64,000 bases of DNA from Streptomyces sp. BK340 (GCF_007827595.1 NZ_VISR01000011.1:44925-108924), one strand, 5' to 3'; counted from the first letter of the stretch, positions 35,078 through 43,893 are shown. Program-made: numbers and translations. Notes: generated by a model not told the origin, from the sequence alone.

Positions 35078-35109
35078 GAAACTGTGTCACACCCTCTTTC
35101 AGCAGGTCA
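35078..35109 (+). repeat. Flanking repeat copy 1
   Basis: This 32-base stretch matches 36227-36258 at 26 of 32 positions, in the same orientation, with GTGTCACA and CTCTTTC blocks identical. The two copies bracket the DUF1963 relic. It may be the end of an old insertion element (IS256-like ends were considered) or a duplicated junction. Confidence 0.5.
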
Positions 35110-35344
35110 TGGCATCTAGAATCGTGGTGTCCCTCTGATTGCCGTTCGGTTTGGCGTCGATGGACGGACAACCGAATGGCAGCAAAGGACTCGATATGCC
35201 TCCTGCGAAGGGGACGGCTGCTGTTGGAGCTGGCGGTTCGTCCTGGCCATGAGCGGTCCCGTAACTACCGAGGGTCGACCGTGGAGAATGCCGCTGGGAG
35301 GCCTGTCGTGATCTCCTTCACTGCCAGGGCCCGTGGTGGTCACT

Positions 35345-36172
35345 GTGACTGTGGTGGAAACCAAGCTGGCCGACCTCGCCCGTCGGCATCTGCCCCGATG
35401 AGGTGGCAGAGCACTACACCCGGCTGCTGCGGCCGGCTCTGGGACTCGGACAGGAGGCGCAAGGACCCGTCGTGGGGCAGGTGGGCGGGCTGCCGTCGCT
35501 GCCGACCGGTATGGAATGGCCAATAGGGGTCGCCGAGTACGACAAGGAGCCGTTGGCATTCGTCGCCTCGATCGATCTGGGGCTGCTCCCGCGGTGTGTG
35601 CTGGACATTCCCCTGCCCGAATCGGGGACGCTGCTGTTCTTCTACGCCGACGGACAGGCCAGCAACACAGAGGGCTGGGAAGAAGAGCCGCCCTACGGCC
35701 CCGCGGGGTGCTCTACGTGCCCGCGGGAACGGTGACATCGCAGCAGGCCTGCCCAGAGGGGATCGGGCCCTACCGGTAGGTGGTACTGCGAGCGGAGGCG
35801 ATCGGCACCGATCCCGAACACGGTCACCCGGTGTGGGGCAGGCTCCCGAATATCTGGTCGAGGCACAGGGTGCTCTCGGAGTATCCAGAGTTTTCACGGA
35901 CACGGTGGGAGGAAAGGCTGCGGTTCCGCTTCCGGTTGGGGGGTTACGGATTCTCGTTTCACCAGGCGCCGGAGGTGGACTTCGACAGGCTTGCTCCCCA
36001 ACCGGACGCCCCGGTGGCCGACGCGGGGGCCTTGCTGGCCCAGTTCTACAGAGGCAGCCTGGTCCACGAGTGGGGCGATGTCGGTGACGGGCTGCTGAAC
36101 TGGTTCATCCGACCCAGCAGGCTGGCCGCAGGCGACCTGCGGGCGACCGGCTTCGTGTGGGGGAATGGGTGA
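35345..36172 (+). pseudogene. DUF1963 (YwqG-like) gene, broken
   Basis: GTG 35345 begins VTVVETKLADLARRHLP and is soon stopped by a frameshift at about 35395 (a C run). The next frame carries DEVAEHYTRLLRPALGLG, GGLPSLPTGMEWP and LAFVASIDLGLLPRCVLDIPLPESGTLLFFY, typical of the DUF1963 family. A second shift near 35700 leads to RGVLYVPAGTVTSQQACPEGIGPYR, then an in-frame TAG at 35777-35779, after which the same frame continues to 36172 (HPVWGRLPNIW, YGFSFHQAPEVDFD, LLAQFYRGSLVHEWGDVGDGLLNWFI). Three lesions in 830 bp indicate a real pseudogene rather than one sequencing error. Function of the intact family is unknown. Confidence 0.75.
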
Positions 36173-36226
36173 GCCCAGGCATGCCTCCAGCCGTCTGAGC
36201 TGCTCTGGCTTTCGTGGAGTCCCTGG

Positions 36227-36258
36227 GAAGCGGTGTCACATTCTCTTTCCGCGGGTCA
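36227..36258 (+). repeat. Flanking repeat copy 2
   Basis: Second copy of the 32-base repeat described at 35078-35109, located 55 bp after the DUF1963 relic. Being direct rather than inverted, the pair does not look like the two ends of a single intact insertion sequence. Confidence 0.5.
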
Positions 36259-36453
36259 CGCTTGTTGAATGGTGGCTGACCCGTTTCTGTCGGGTCTGTT
36301 CGTGCCCGCGTGCGGTGGCCGCATGGGTGGGCGCAGGGTGCTGCGGCTGGTCGCGGACGAGCCGGGCCGCGGTTGTGCTGTGGGTGGGTGAGCAGTTGAT
36401 GCCGGGTATGAAGGCGACGGCGGTGCTCTGCTCGTCTGCGTGCCGCGCGCGGC

Positions 36454-36846
36454 ATGCGCCCCGGATGCGACGCGCACAACCCGATCCGCTCGGCCTGGCG
36501 CACGCCCGGTGAGGCACGGTTGCTGCCGCCCGCGGACGCGATGGCGGTGACACCGGCCACCTTCAACACGGTCGACAAGTGGGCAGCCGGCGTCTCCGGC
36601 ACCTTCGCCTTGGGCATCCTGTGCGAGGCGTATGGCATGGGCATTCCGACTGCTGTCCTGCCGTAAGTGAACTCGGCTCGGGCTGCCCACCCCGCGTACC
36701 GCCGCAGCCTGGAGTATCTGCGCGAGATGGACGTTCTGATCGGCTTGTACGAACTTCACCAACCCAAGGCCTGCGGTTGCGCGGATCGATACCGGTGGGA
36801 GGAGACACTGGAGCTCCTCGCCCCTGTGGTGTCCGTAGCGAGGTGA
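36454..36846 (+). pseudogene. HFCD-family flavoprotein relic
   Basis: The frame reads NPIRSAWRTPGEARLLPPADAM, TPATFNTVDKWAAGVSGTFAL and EAYGMGIPTAVLP, then TAA at 36664-36666. It continues in the same frame with VNSARAAHPAYRRSLEYLREMDV and RWEETLELLAPVVSVAR to the stop at 36844-36846. This matches the C-terminal two thirds of flavoproteins of the decarboxylase (HFCD) type. The flavin-binding N-terminus is missing and one nonsense codon interrupts it. It is a second member of the family found intact at 20585-21145. The 280 bp before it (36173-36453) hold only a repeat copy and Cys-rich readings with no clear gene. Confidence 0.7.
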
Positions 36847-36924
36847 TTGGCGTTGTTGTCCCTTGGGTACAGGTCGGCCAGCCGGTACGTCGTCGACCGG
36901 GCGCACGTACCGGCTGTGGAGCTC

Positions 36925-37950
36925 CTACAGGTCGCGGATGCGCCGACGGGCGAGCTCGGTGGCCGCGTTGTGGGTGGATGTGTTGTTCCTTTCGGCGAGT
37001 TCGAAGACTTCGGTGAGGGTGTCGCCGATGCGGGCGCAATCCGCAAGAACGCGGGCGCGGTCGTAGCCGTCGAGAAGAGCCGCGTTGTTGATCAGACCAC
37101 CGCCGTTGGCGATGAAGTCAGGGGCGTAGAGGATGCCGGAATCGCGCAGGAGGTCGGCGACCCCGGGGGCGGAGAGCTGGTTGTTGGCCGCGCCGGCGAC
37201 GACCTTGGCCTTGAGCCGCGGCACGTTCGTCGAGGTCAGAACATCGCCCAGGGCGCAGGGGGCGAATATGTCCGCGGGCTGGGTCGCGATGTCGTCGCTG
37301 GCGACCTCGCGGGCGTCGTACTCCTTGACGGCGCGACGTACCGCGTCGGGGCGGATATCTGCGACGAGCAGGTGCGCTCCCGCGTCGGCGAGCATCCGGC
37401 ACAGGAAGGAGCCGACCTTGCCGAGGCCCTGGACGGCGACCGTGCGGCCCGCCAGGTCGGGGGTGCCCCAGACGCGCTGTGCTCCGGAACGGATGGCGGC
37501 CAGGACACCGGCTGCGGCGGGTTCGTCGGAGTCGACGCCTTCGCCGCCCAGGACGTGGTGGGTGGACTCGCGCATGACCGCGACGTCGTCGATGGCGATG
37601 CCGACGTCCTCGCCGGTGACGAACCGGCCGCCGAGCGTGTCGACCGCATTGCCCATGGCCCGCAGGAGCGCGGCGGTCTTGTCACTTCCCGGGTCGCCGA
37701 AGATGACGGCCTTGCCGCCGCCGAAGGGCAGACCGGCCAGAGCGGACTTGTAGGTCATGGCCTGCGAGAGGCGCAGGGCGTCGGCAATGCCGTCCATCTC
37801 GGTGGCGTAATGCCACATTCGGGTACCGCCCATGGCGTTGCGGGGGCCTGTGCGGTGCACAGCGATCACGGCGCGCAGTCCGGAGCGGTGGTCGCGGGCG
37901 AACAGGACGCGCTCGTGGTCGTCGTATGCCGGGTGGTCGAACAGGGGCAC
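36925..37950 (-). CDS. Glu/Leu/Phe/Val dehydrogenase-family amino acid dehydrogenase
   Basis: GTG 37950 is five or six bases after AGGAG; 341 residues. The family signature GLPFGGGKAVIFGDP carries the catalytic Lys region, and VAVQGLGKVGSFLCRML is the NAD-binding Rossmann motif. ANNQLSAPGVADLLRDSGILYAPDFIANGGGLI is conserved in leucine, valine and phenylalanine dehydrogenases. It oxidatively deaminates a hydrophobic amino acid to its 2-oxo acid. Divergent from hppD (227-bp gap), it is plausibly a phenylalanine or branched-chain dehydrogenase feeding the homogentisate route. Specificity cannot be fixed from motifs alone. Confidence 0.92.
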   Translation of the reverse strand: MPLFDHPAYDDHERVLFARDHRSGLRAVIAVHRTGPRNAMGGTRMWHYATEMDGIADALRLSQAMTYKSALAGLPFGGGKAVIFGDPGSDKTAALLRAMGNAVDTLGGRFVTGEDVGIAIDDVAVMRESTHHVLGGEGVDSDEPAAAGVLAAIRSGAQRVWGTPDLAGRTVAVQGLGKVGSFLCRMLADAGAHLLVADIRPDAVRRAVKEYDAREVASDDIATQPADIFAPCALGDVLTSTNVPRLKAKVVAGAANNQLSAPGVADLLRDSGILYAPDFIANGGGLINNAALLDGYDRARVLADCARIGDTLTEVFELAERNNTSTHNAATELARRRIRDL

Positions 37951-38065
37951 AGTGACTCCTGGGTTCGGCGAGGTCGGAGGGGCGCGCACACCGTAGGCCT
38001 GCGGAAGCGGCGGGGAACCGGTCCAAGTCGGAGTCGATGCACCGGACCGTCGGTCCGTCCGCGGC

Positions 38066-38126
38066 TTGGTGCGGTCTTTCGGGTCTGCCTTGGTCCGGGC
38101 GCCTCAAGGGTGGCGCTGCCTAGCGT
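38066..38126 (+). promoter_or_regulatory. Direct-repeat operator and -10 element upstream of hppD
   Basis: TTGGTGCGGT (38066-38075) and TTGGTCCGGGC (38090-38100) are direct repeats with a 24-bp period. A TAGCGT -10 element (38121-38126) follows 31 bases after the second repeat start, and no good -35 is present, as expected for an activated promoter. The same arrangement occurs at 41122-41181 before the RidA gene. MocR/GabR regulators are known to bind direct repeats, and a MocR gene lies between the two sites. Confidence 0.65.
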
Positions 38127-38177
38127 CGTGCAACCACCCCATCCCTGCGCCTGCCCGGCGTTCACAGGAGTCGTCCC

Positions 38178-39323
38178 ATGCCTCAAGCAGCACCCGACCG
38201 TCAGCCCCTGCTCGGCTACCACCACCTGCGCTACCACGTCGGCAACGCCAAGCAGGCCGCCCACTACTACCGCACCGCCTTCGGCTTCACGCCGATCGCC
38301 TACTCCGGCCCGGAGACCGGCAACCGCGAGAGCGCCTCATGGGTCCTCGCCCAGGGGGATGTCCGCATCGTGCTCACCGCCGGGCTGCTTCCGGGGCACC
38401 AGGTCACCGACGAGCAGCACCAGCACGGCGACGGCGTGAGCGACATATCGTTCGCCGTGCCCGATGTCGAGGCCGCGTTCGCGCACGCCCTGGCCGGCGG
38501 GGCCAAGCCAGTGGCCGAGCCGCACGAGATCAGCGACGAGCACGGCACGGCTCGGCTGGCGACCATCGCTTCCTACGGCGACACCGTGCACACCTTCGTC
38601 GACGCCGCCGACTACACCGGGCCGTTCCTGCCAGGTTTCCGCGCGGTCGGTGACACCGGCAAGCTCGGCGGGCTCAAGCCCCTGTGGACCGTCCCCCCGG
38701 GCCAGAGCATCGGCATCACCGGCATCGACCACATCGTGTGCAACGTGCCCCTGCACGAGATGGACGTGTGGACCGAGTTCTACCAGCGCGTACTCGGCCT
38801 GATCCAGCTGGTCCACTACGACGACGAGACCGTCGGCACCCAGTACACCTCGATGATGAGCAAGGTCGTCTGGGACGGCACCGGCAAGATCAAGCTCAAC
38901 GTCAACGAGCCCGCCCAGGGCAAGTCGCTCTCCCAGATCCAGGAGTACCTGAACTACTACGGCACCTCCGGGGTCCAGCACATCGCATTCGCCACCGACG
39001 ACATCACCACGACCGTGGCACACATGCGCGAGCGCGGCGTACGGTTCATGCGCGTGCCGGGGAACTACTACGACGAGGTCTGCTCCCGTATCGACGTCGA
39101 CGAACTCGGACTGGACCTGGAACAGCTCGCGGACCTGGCTGTCCTGCTCGACCAGGACGAGGACGGCTACCTGCTCCAGCTGTTCACCGAGCCCGCGCAG
39201 GACCGGCCCACCCTCTTCTACGAGATCATCGAGCGGCACGGCACCCGCGGCTTCGGCCTGAACAACTTCAAGGCGCTCTTCGAGGCCATCGAGCGCGAGC
39301 AGGCGGCCCGCGGGAACCTGTAA
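38178..39323 (+). CDS. hppD: 4-Hydroxyphenylpyruvate dioxygenase
   Basis: Full-length (381 residues) two-domain vicinal-oxygen-chelate enzyme converting 4-hydroxyphenylpyruvate and O2 to homogentisate. The iron facial triad is present: H185 (GIDHIVCNV), H268 (SGVQHIAFATDD) and E349 (FYEIIERHG). The C-terminal helix GFGLNNFKALFEAIEREQ closes the active site. Hydroxymandelate synthases share the fold, but the presence of homogentisate dioxygenase and fumarylacetoacetase downstream fixes the catabolic role. The gene is divergent from the amino acid dehydrogenase and preceded by the direct-repeat operator. Confidence 0.97.
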   Translation: MPQAAPDRQPLLGYHHLRYHVGNAKQAAHYYRTAFGFTPIAYSGPETGNRESASWVLAQGDVRIVLTAGLLPGHQVTDEQHQHGDGVSDISFAVPDVEAAFAHALAGGAKPVAEPHEISDEHGTARLATIASYGDTVHTFVDAADYTGPFLPGFRAVGDTGKLGGLKPLWTVPPGQSIGITGIDHIVCNVPLHEMDVWTEFYQRVLGLIQLVHYDDETVGTQYTSMMSKVVWDGTGKIKLNVNEPAQGKSLSQIQEYLNYYGTSGVQHIAFATDDITTTVAHMRERGVRFMRVPGNYYDEVCSRIDVDELGLDLEQLADLAVLLDQDEDGYLLQLFTEPAQDRPTLFYEIIERHGTRGFGLNNFKALFEAIEREQAARGNL

Positions 39324-39393
39324 TCCAACGGTACGGGCCGACTCCGGCCATTCCGCGGGGCAGCACGAAGGGCCGGTTCACGAAAGGGCTTTA

Positions 39394-40824
39394 ATGTCCC
39401 TTATGGCCTTCGATCAGACCGCGCGGGGATCCGAGCTGCTGCTGGCCATGGACCCCACCAGCAGCACTCCCCTGCACACTCAGCTGGAGCGCACCCTGCG
39501 GGAGGCGATCCGTAGCGGCCGGTTCACGGACGGTACCCGGCTTCCCGCGTCCCGGGTCCTGGCCACCGAGCTCGGCTGCTCGCGCTGGGTGGTCGTGGAG
39601 GCTTACCAGCAGCTCACCGCCGAAGGCTTCCTGCGGACGCGGGCCGGCGGCGGCACGGTGGTGATCGCGCCGCAGGCCGAACGTGGCAGCGTCTCGTCGG
39701 CCGCCTCCGCACCGGCGCCTGTGCCCCTCTTGGTCGACTTCGAGCCGGGCCTGCCTGACCTTGCCGCCTTCCCGCGCAGTACCTGGCTGCGTGCCATCCA
39801 GCACACGGTGCGCAACCTCCCGCCGCACCACCTCGACTACGGGGCCGATGCCGGGGTGCCGCAACTGCGGCGTGTCCTGGCCGAGCACCTGGCCCGCACC
39901 CGGGGGGTACGGGCGGACACCGACGGCGTGATTGTGAGCGCGGGCGTCAGCCATGGCCTCGCCTTGCTGTGCGAAGTCCTGCGCGATCAAGGCCACTGCC
40001 AGGTGGCCGTCGAGGACCCGGGCTGGCCGCGGCTGAGCCTGGCGGTGCGGCGCGTCGGTCTGGAGCCGGTCCAGGTGCCCGTCGACGACGAGGGGCTAAT
40101 CGTCGACGTACTGCGCGGCACCACAGCGCGCGCCGTGCTTGTCTCGCCCGCGCACCAGTTTCCGGCCGGCGTGGTGCTCTCCCCGGCCCGGCGTGCTGCC
40201 CTGCTGGAGTGGGCGACCGCATGCGACGGCGTGATCCTTGAGGACGACTACGACGCCGAGTACCGGTACGACCGCAAACCAGTGGCCGCGCTCCAGCCGC
40301 AGGCGCCCGAGCGCGTCGCCTATCTGGGCACGGTCAGCAAGACCCTGGGGCCTGGGGTGCGGCTCGGCTGGCTGGTACCCCCGCCCGCTTTGCGCTCCAG
40401 CGTGCTCCACCTGCGGGAGTGCGGCGATCCCGTCCCCGCAACCGTCGACCAGCTGGCCCTTGCCCACCTCATCGAGTCCGGCGCCCTGGACCGGCATCTT
40501 CGCCGGACCCGCGTCGACTATCTTGCACGCCTGACCGCACTGCGTACGGCCCTGGCCGAACATCTGCCCGCCGCCCACATCCAGGGCGTCGACGCCGGCC
40601 TCCACCTCACCGTCCACCTGCCCGAAGGCACCGACGAAACCGCGCTGATCCGGGAAGCCCGCCAACACGGCGTGCAGATCACCGGTCTGCACGAGTACAG
40701 CAGCGGACGACCTCTGCGACCGGGCCTGGTCATCGGCTACGGCAAGGCCCGCACACGGCAGATCGCGCCGGGCATCGCCGCGCTCGCACAGGCGTACGAG
40801 GCCGTGTGCCGCACACGGCCTTGA
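39394..40824 (+). CDS. MocR-family (GntR-aminotransferase) transcriptional regulator
   Basis: ATG 39394 follows GAAAGGG, 70 bp after hppD; 476 residues. Residues about 25-95 form a GntR winged helix (LERTLREAIRSGRF, LPASRVLATELGCSRWVVVEAYQQL). Residues about 115-476 are an aminotransferase class I fold with the PLP-binding Lys K316 in GTVSKTLGPGVRLGW, ILEDDYDAEYRYD and DYGADAGVPQLRRVLAEHL. Regulators of this type sense PLP with an amino acid and bind direct repeats. Located between hppD and the RidA-hmgA-fah operon, it most likely controls both. Confidence 0.95.
   Translation: MSLMAFDQTARGSELLLAMDPTSSTPLHTQLERTLREAIRSGRFTDGTRLPASRVLATELGCSRWVVVEAYQQLTAEGFLRTRAGGGTVVIAPQAERGSVSSAASAPAPVPLLVDFEPGLPDLAAFPRSTWLRAIQHTVRNLPPHHLDYGADAGVPQLRRVLAEHLARTRGVRADTDGVIVSAGVSHGLALLCEVLRDQGHCQVAVEDPGWPRLSLAVRRVGLEPVQVPVDDEGLIVDVLRGTTARAVLVSPAHQFPAGVVLSPARRAALLEWATACDGVILEDDYDAEYRYDRKPVAALQPQAPERVAYLGTVSKTLGPGVRLGWLVPPPALRSSVLHLRECGDPVPATVDQLALAHLIESGALDRHLRRTRVDYLARLTALRTALAEHLPAAHIQGVDAGLHLTVHLPEGTDETALIREARQHGVQITGLHEYSSGRPLRPGLVIGYGKARTRQIAPGIAALAQAYEAVCRTRP
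40800..40820 (+). terminator. Hairpin at the end of the MocR gene
   Basis: GGCCGTGTG (40800-40808) and CACACGGCC (40812-40820) form a perfect 9-bp stem with a 3-base loop, just before the MocR stop codon (40822-40824). It is a strong GC-rich hairpin able to end the hppD-mocR transcript. Confidence 0.6.
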
Positions 40825-40857
40825 TCTCCCCGAGGACGGACCGGCTCACCGCCGTTG

Positions 40858-40888
40858 TGGTCCGGTCTTCGAGTCCTCGATCGTCCGG
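40858..40888 (+). promoter_or_regulatory. Possible weak MocR site downstream of the MocR gene
   Basis: TGGTCCGG (40858-40865) and TCGTCCGG (40881-40888) repeat directly with a 23-bp period, resembling the 24-bp-period operators at 38066 and 41122. It lies in the 414-bp gap (40825-41238) that holds no gene and could be an auxiliary site. Confidence 0.35.
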
Positions 40889-41121
40889 CCTCACGAGCCT
40901 CTACGGACAGCGATGGCAACCCCTCCGATCGTCGGCGTTGCTGACAGCGACGTCTCTGTCGCTTACTCCCAGCCCCGTCACCCCGGTCACAGCCCGGAAG
41001 CGGCCGACCCACCTGCGCTCGCGCTCCGGCTTGCCGGTCACATGCCCCGCGTCCTGCCGCACGGCCGAGCCCCCGCAGGCATACCAGGCCGGATGCCTTG
41101 TACGGCGCTGACAGCGCCGCG

Positions 41122-41181
41122 ATGGTCCGGTTCACCGGTCGGTGATTGGTCCGGGCCGCCGGAACCTGTGGTGCCTAGCCT
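41122..41181 (+). promoter_or_regulatory. Direct-repeat operator and -10 element upstream of the RidA-hmgA-fah operon
   Basis: ATGGTCCGGT (41122-41131) and TTGGTCCGGGC (41146-41156) are direct repeats with the same 24-bp period as at hppD. The -10 element TAGCCT (41176-41181) is 30 bases after the second repeat start, against 31 at hppD. The start codon of the first gene is 57 bases further on. Confidence 0.68.
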
Positions 41182-41238
41182 CACACCGGCACGGCATCCC
41201 CGGGCTTCTCATCCCCCGAACGACTTCTGGAGACCGTC

Positions 41239-41646
41239 ATGGCATCCACGCCGCAGGCCATCAGTGCACCCGAACTCGCCGCTGCACCGGCCGCCCGCTT
41301 CTACTACAACCACGGCGTCCTTCACGGCCGGCAGCTGTGGATCTCCGGCCAGGTATCCATGGACGCCACCGGCGCAGTCGTCGGAGCCGGTGACATCACC
41401 CGCCAGGCCGAGCAGGTCTTCGACAATCTCGCTGCCGTACTGCGTGCCGCGGGGGGCGACCTGTCCCAGGTAGTGTCCACCACCACCTATGTCACCGACC
41501 GCGCCCTGCTGCTCCCGGTCAACGAGGTCCGCGGCCGCTACTTGACCGCCGACCCGGCTCCCACCAGCACGCTGCTGGTCGTGGCGGGCCTGGCCCGGCC
41601 GGACTTCCTGCTGGAGATCAGCGCGGTCGCCGTCCTGCCCGAATAG
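41239..41646 (+). CDS. RidA/YjgF-family protein
   Basis: A 135-residue RidA-fold protein with the family pattern LWISGQVSMDATGAVVGAGDITRQAEQVFDNLAAVL, STTTYVTD and LLEISAVAVLPE (the conserved Glu near the end). RidA proteins hydrolyse reactive enamines and imines released by PLP enzymes, and relatives in aromatic pathways deaminate or hydrolyse ring-cleavage intermediates. First gene of the operon RidA, metallo-hydrolase-like protein, hmgA, unknown protein and fah, directly after the operator-promoter. The usual substrate-binding Arg of archetypal RidA is not obvious, so it may be a specialised member. Confidence 0.92.
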   Translation: MASTPQAISAPELAAAPAARFYYNHGVLHGRQLWISGQVSMDATGAVVGAGDITRQAEQVFDNLAAVLRAAGGDLSQVVSTTTYVTDRALLLPVNEVRGRYLTADPAPTSTLLVVAGLARPDFLLEISAVAVLPE

Positions 41647-41705
41647 GCCCCCCACGAACCGCCCCCCCGCCGTGCCCCGGCCCACCTCCGATAAGGACAC
41701 CACCC

Positions 41706-42665
41706 ATGCCCAAGACCTTCGCCTCCTCGGGCGACCTGGCCGAGAAGAAGCAGACCCTGGAAGTCCTCGCTGATGGCGTCTACGCCCTGACCGCCGAAGG
41801 CGACCCGAACGTCGGCGCCATCGAGGGCGAGGACTTCGTCGTCTGCTTCGAAGCCCTGGCGACCCCGGTGGCTGCCCGGGAGTGGCTGGCACGCCTGCGC
41901 GAGCACACGAACAAACCGGTCAAGTACCTTGTCCTGTCCCACTACCACGCCGTGCGTGTCCTGGGTGCGAGCGCCTTCGACGCTCAGGTGATCATCGCTC
42001 ATCACCGCACCCGTGAGCTGATCGCCGAACGCGGCCGACAGGACTGGGAATCCGAGTACGGACGCATGCCGCGACTGTTCAAGGAGCCCGCCTCCATCCC
42101 CGGATTGACCTGGCCGACCCAGACCTTCCGCGACCGGGTCACCATCGACCTCGGCGGTGACCGTGGCGACCTGGTCCTGGAGCATGTCGGCCGCGGTCAC
42201 ACCGAGGGCGACATCGTCGCCTGGCTGCCGAAACACAAGATCCTGTTCGCCGGCGACCTCGTCGAGTCCCAGGCCGCGCTCTACACCGGCGACGCCTTCC
42301 ACCGCGAGTGGTCCACCGACACCCTGGACTGCGTCGCCGACTACGGCGCCGAGCTCCTCGTCGGCGGCCGGGGCCAGGTGGCTCGCGGACACGACGAGGT
42401 CCAGGCTGCCATCGCCCAGACCCGGCACTTCCTCCAGGTGATGCTGAACGAGGTCAGTGCCGTCCAGCAGAGCGGCGGCACCCTGAAGGAAGCCTTTCAC
42501 GCCACCCACGCCGCGCTCGTCGACCGCTACGGCGGTTGGCCCATCTTCGAGCACTGCCTGCCGTTCGACGTCTCCCGGGTCTGGGACGAACTTACCGGCA
42601 CCGAGCGCCCGGTGATCTGGACAGCCGAACGCGACCGCGAGGTATGGGCCGCCCTCCAGAACTGA
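41706..42665 (+). CDS. MBL-fold metallo-hydrolase-like protein of the homogentisate operon
   Basis: A 319-residue protein with the metallo-beta-lactamase fold. The first metal motif reads H79-Y-H81-A-V-R84 in place of HxHxDH, so the Asp-His half of the site is lost. Later regions GRGHTEGDIVAWLP and KILFAGDLVES are present. As far as I recall, proteins with this same HYHAVR variant accompany homogentisate genes in other bacteria, which suggests a conserved, altered active site rather than decay. No signal peptide. It lies 59 bp after the RidA gene and 28 bp before hmgA. A hydrolytic or isomerising role on a ring-cleavage product is possible but unproven. Confidence 0.88.
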   Translation: MPKTFASSGDLAEKKQTLEVLADGVYALTAEGDPNVGAIEGEDFVVCFEALATPVAAREWLARLREHTNKPVKYLVLSHYHAVRVLGASAFDAQVIIAHHRTRELIAERGRQDWESEYGRMPRLFKEPASIPGLTWPTQTFRDRVTIDLGGDRGDLVLEHVGRGHTEGDIVAWLPKHKILFAGDLVESQAALYTGDAFHREWSTDTLDCVADYGAELLVGGRGQVARGHDEVQAAIAQTRHFLQVMLNEVSAVQQSGGTLKEAFHATHAALVDRYGGWPIFEHCLPFDVSRVWDELTGTERPVIWTAERDREVWAALQN

Positions 42666-42693
42666 CCGACGCGGACCAACCAGGAAAGCACCC

Positions 42694-43893
42694 ATGACGT
42701 ACTACCGGCAGGTGGGCGATATCCCGCCCAAGCGGCACACCCAGCACCGCCGCCCCGACGGCGGGCTGTACTACGAGGAGCTGATGGGCGAGGAGGGCTT
42801 CTCCTCCGACTCCTCGCTGCTCTACCACCAGCACATTCCCTCCGCAATCGTGGACGCCACACCGTGGTCCCTGCCCGAACTGGCCACGCTGGCCAACCAC
42901 CCCCTTAAGCCCCGGCACTTGAAGCTGCACGCGCTCTTCCCGGACCAGAGGTGCGAGGACCACGACGTGGTGACAGGCCGTCGGCTCGTGCTGGGCAACG
43001 CGGACGTGCGCCTGTCCTACGTTGCTGCGGGAGCACCATCGCCGCTGTACCGCAATGCGATCGGCGACGAGTGTCTGTACGTCGAGGCCGGTGCGGGCAC
43101 CGTGGAGACGGTGTTCGGGACACTGCAGGCGCGGCAGGGCGACTACGTCATCCTGCCCCGCGGCACCACGCACCGCTGGATACCGGCGGGGAACCAGCCC
43201 CTGCGGGTGTACTGCATCGAGGCGAACTCCCACATCACTCCGGTCCGCCGGTACCTGTCACGCTTCGGACAGTTGCTGGAGCACGCCCCGTACTGCGAAC
43301 GCGACCTGCACGGACCGTCGCAGCCTCTCCTCATTGAGGCGACCGACGTGGAGGTGCTGGTCAAGCACCGCGCGGGCAACGCGATCGCGGGTACCCGCAT
43401 GATCTACGCCGACCACCCCTTCGACGTGGTCGGCTGGGACGGCTGCCTGTACCCGTACACCTTCAGCATCCACGACTTCGAGCCGATCACCGGACGGATC
43501 CACCAGCCACCGCCCGCACATCAGGTCTTCGAAGGACACAACTTCGTGGTATGCAACTTCGTGCCCCGCAAGGTGGACTATCACCCACTGGCCGTCCCGG
43601 TCCCCTACTACCACTCCAACGTCGACTCCGACGAGATCATGTTCTACTGCGGGGGCGACTACGAGGCCCGCAAGGGCTCCGGCATCGGCCCCGGATCCAT
43701 CTCCGTCCACCCGGGCGGGCACGCGCACGGGCCGCAGCCGGGCGCCAACGAGCGCAGCATCGGAGCGGACTTCTTCGACGAGCTCGCGGTCATGGTCGAC
43801 ACCTTCCGCCCACTCGAACTCGGCGAGGGAGCACTGGTCTGCGAGGACCATGCGTACACCTGGACCTGGGCAGGACGGGGGCCACGGACATGA
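42694..43893 (+). CDS. hmgA: Homogentisate 1,2-dioxygenase
   Basis: A 399-residue cupin-type dioxygenase that opens homogentisate to maleylacetoacetate. The N-terminus YYRQVGDIPPKRHTQHRRPD is characteristic of the bacterial enzyme. Candidate iron ligands are H307 and E314 in YYHSNVDSDEIMFY and H343 in HPGGHAHGPQPG. The gene overlaps the next one as ATGA at 43890-43893, showing tight translational coupling. Length and motifs are normal, with no disruption. Confidence 0.96.
   Translation: MTYYRQVGDIPPKRHTQHRRPDGGLYYEELMGEEGFSSDSSLLYHQHIPSAIVDATPWSLPELATLANHPLKPRHLKLHALFPDQRCEDHDVVTGRRLVLGNADVRLSYVAAGAPSPLYRNAIGDECLYVEAGAGTVETVFGTLQARQGDYVILPRGTTHRWIPAGNQPLRVYCIEANSHITPVRRYLSRFGQLLEHAPYCERDLHGPSQPLLIEATDVEVLVKHRAGNAIAGTRMIYADHPFDVVGWDGCLYPYTFSIHDFEPITGRIHQPPPAHQVFEGHNFVVCNFVPRKVDYHPLAVPVPYYHSNVDSDEIMFYCGGDYEARKGSGIGPGSISVHPGGHAHGPQPGANERSIGADFFDELAVMVDTFRPLELGEGALVCEDHAYTWTWAGRGPRT

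Noticed and set aside
35345..36172. DUF1963 frame breaks as sequencing errors
   Set aside because: One break lies in a C run and could be an error, but two frameshifts plus a TAG in 830 bp next to other relics make true decay more likely.
36165..36512. 115-residue Cys-rich frame (CSSACRARH motif)
   Set aside because: It resembles a fragment of a small zinc-binding protein, but it has no clear start site, overlaps a repeat and a pseudogene, and cannot be defended as a gene.
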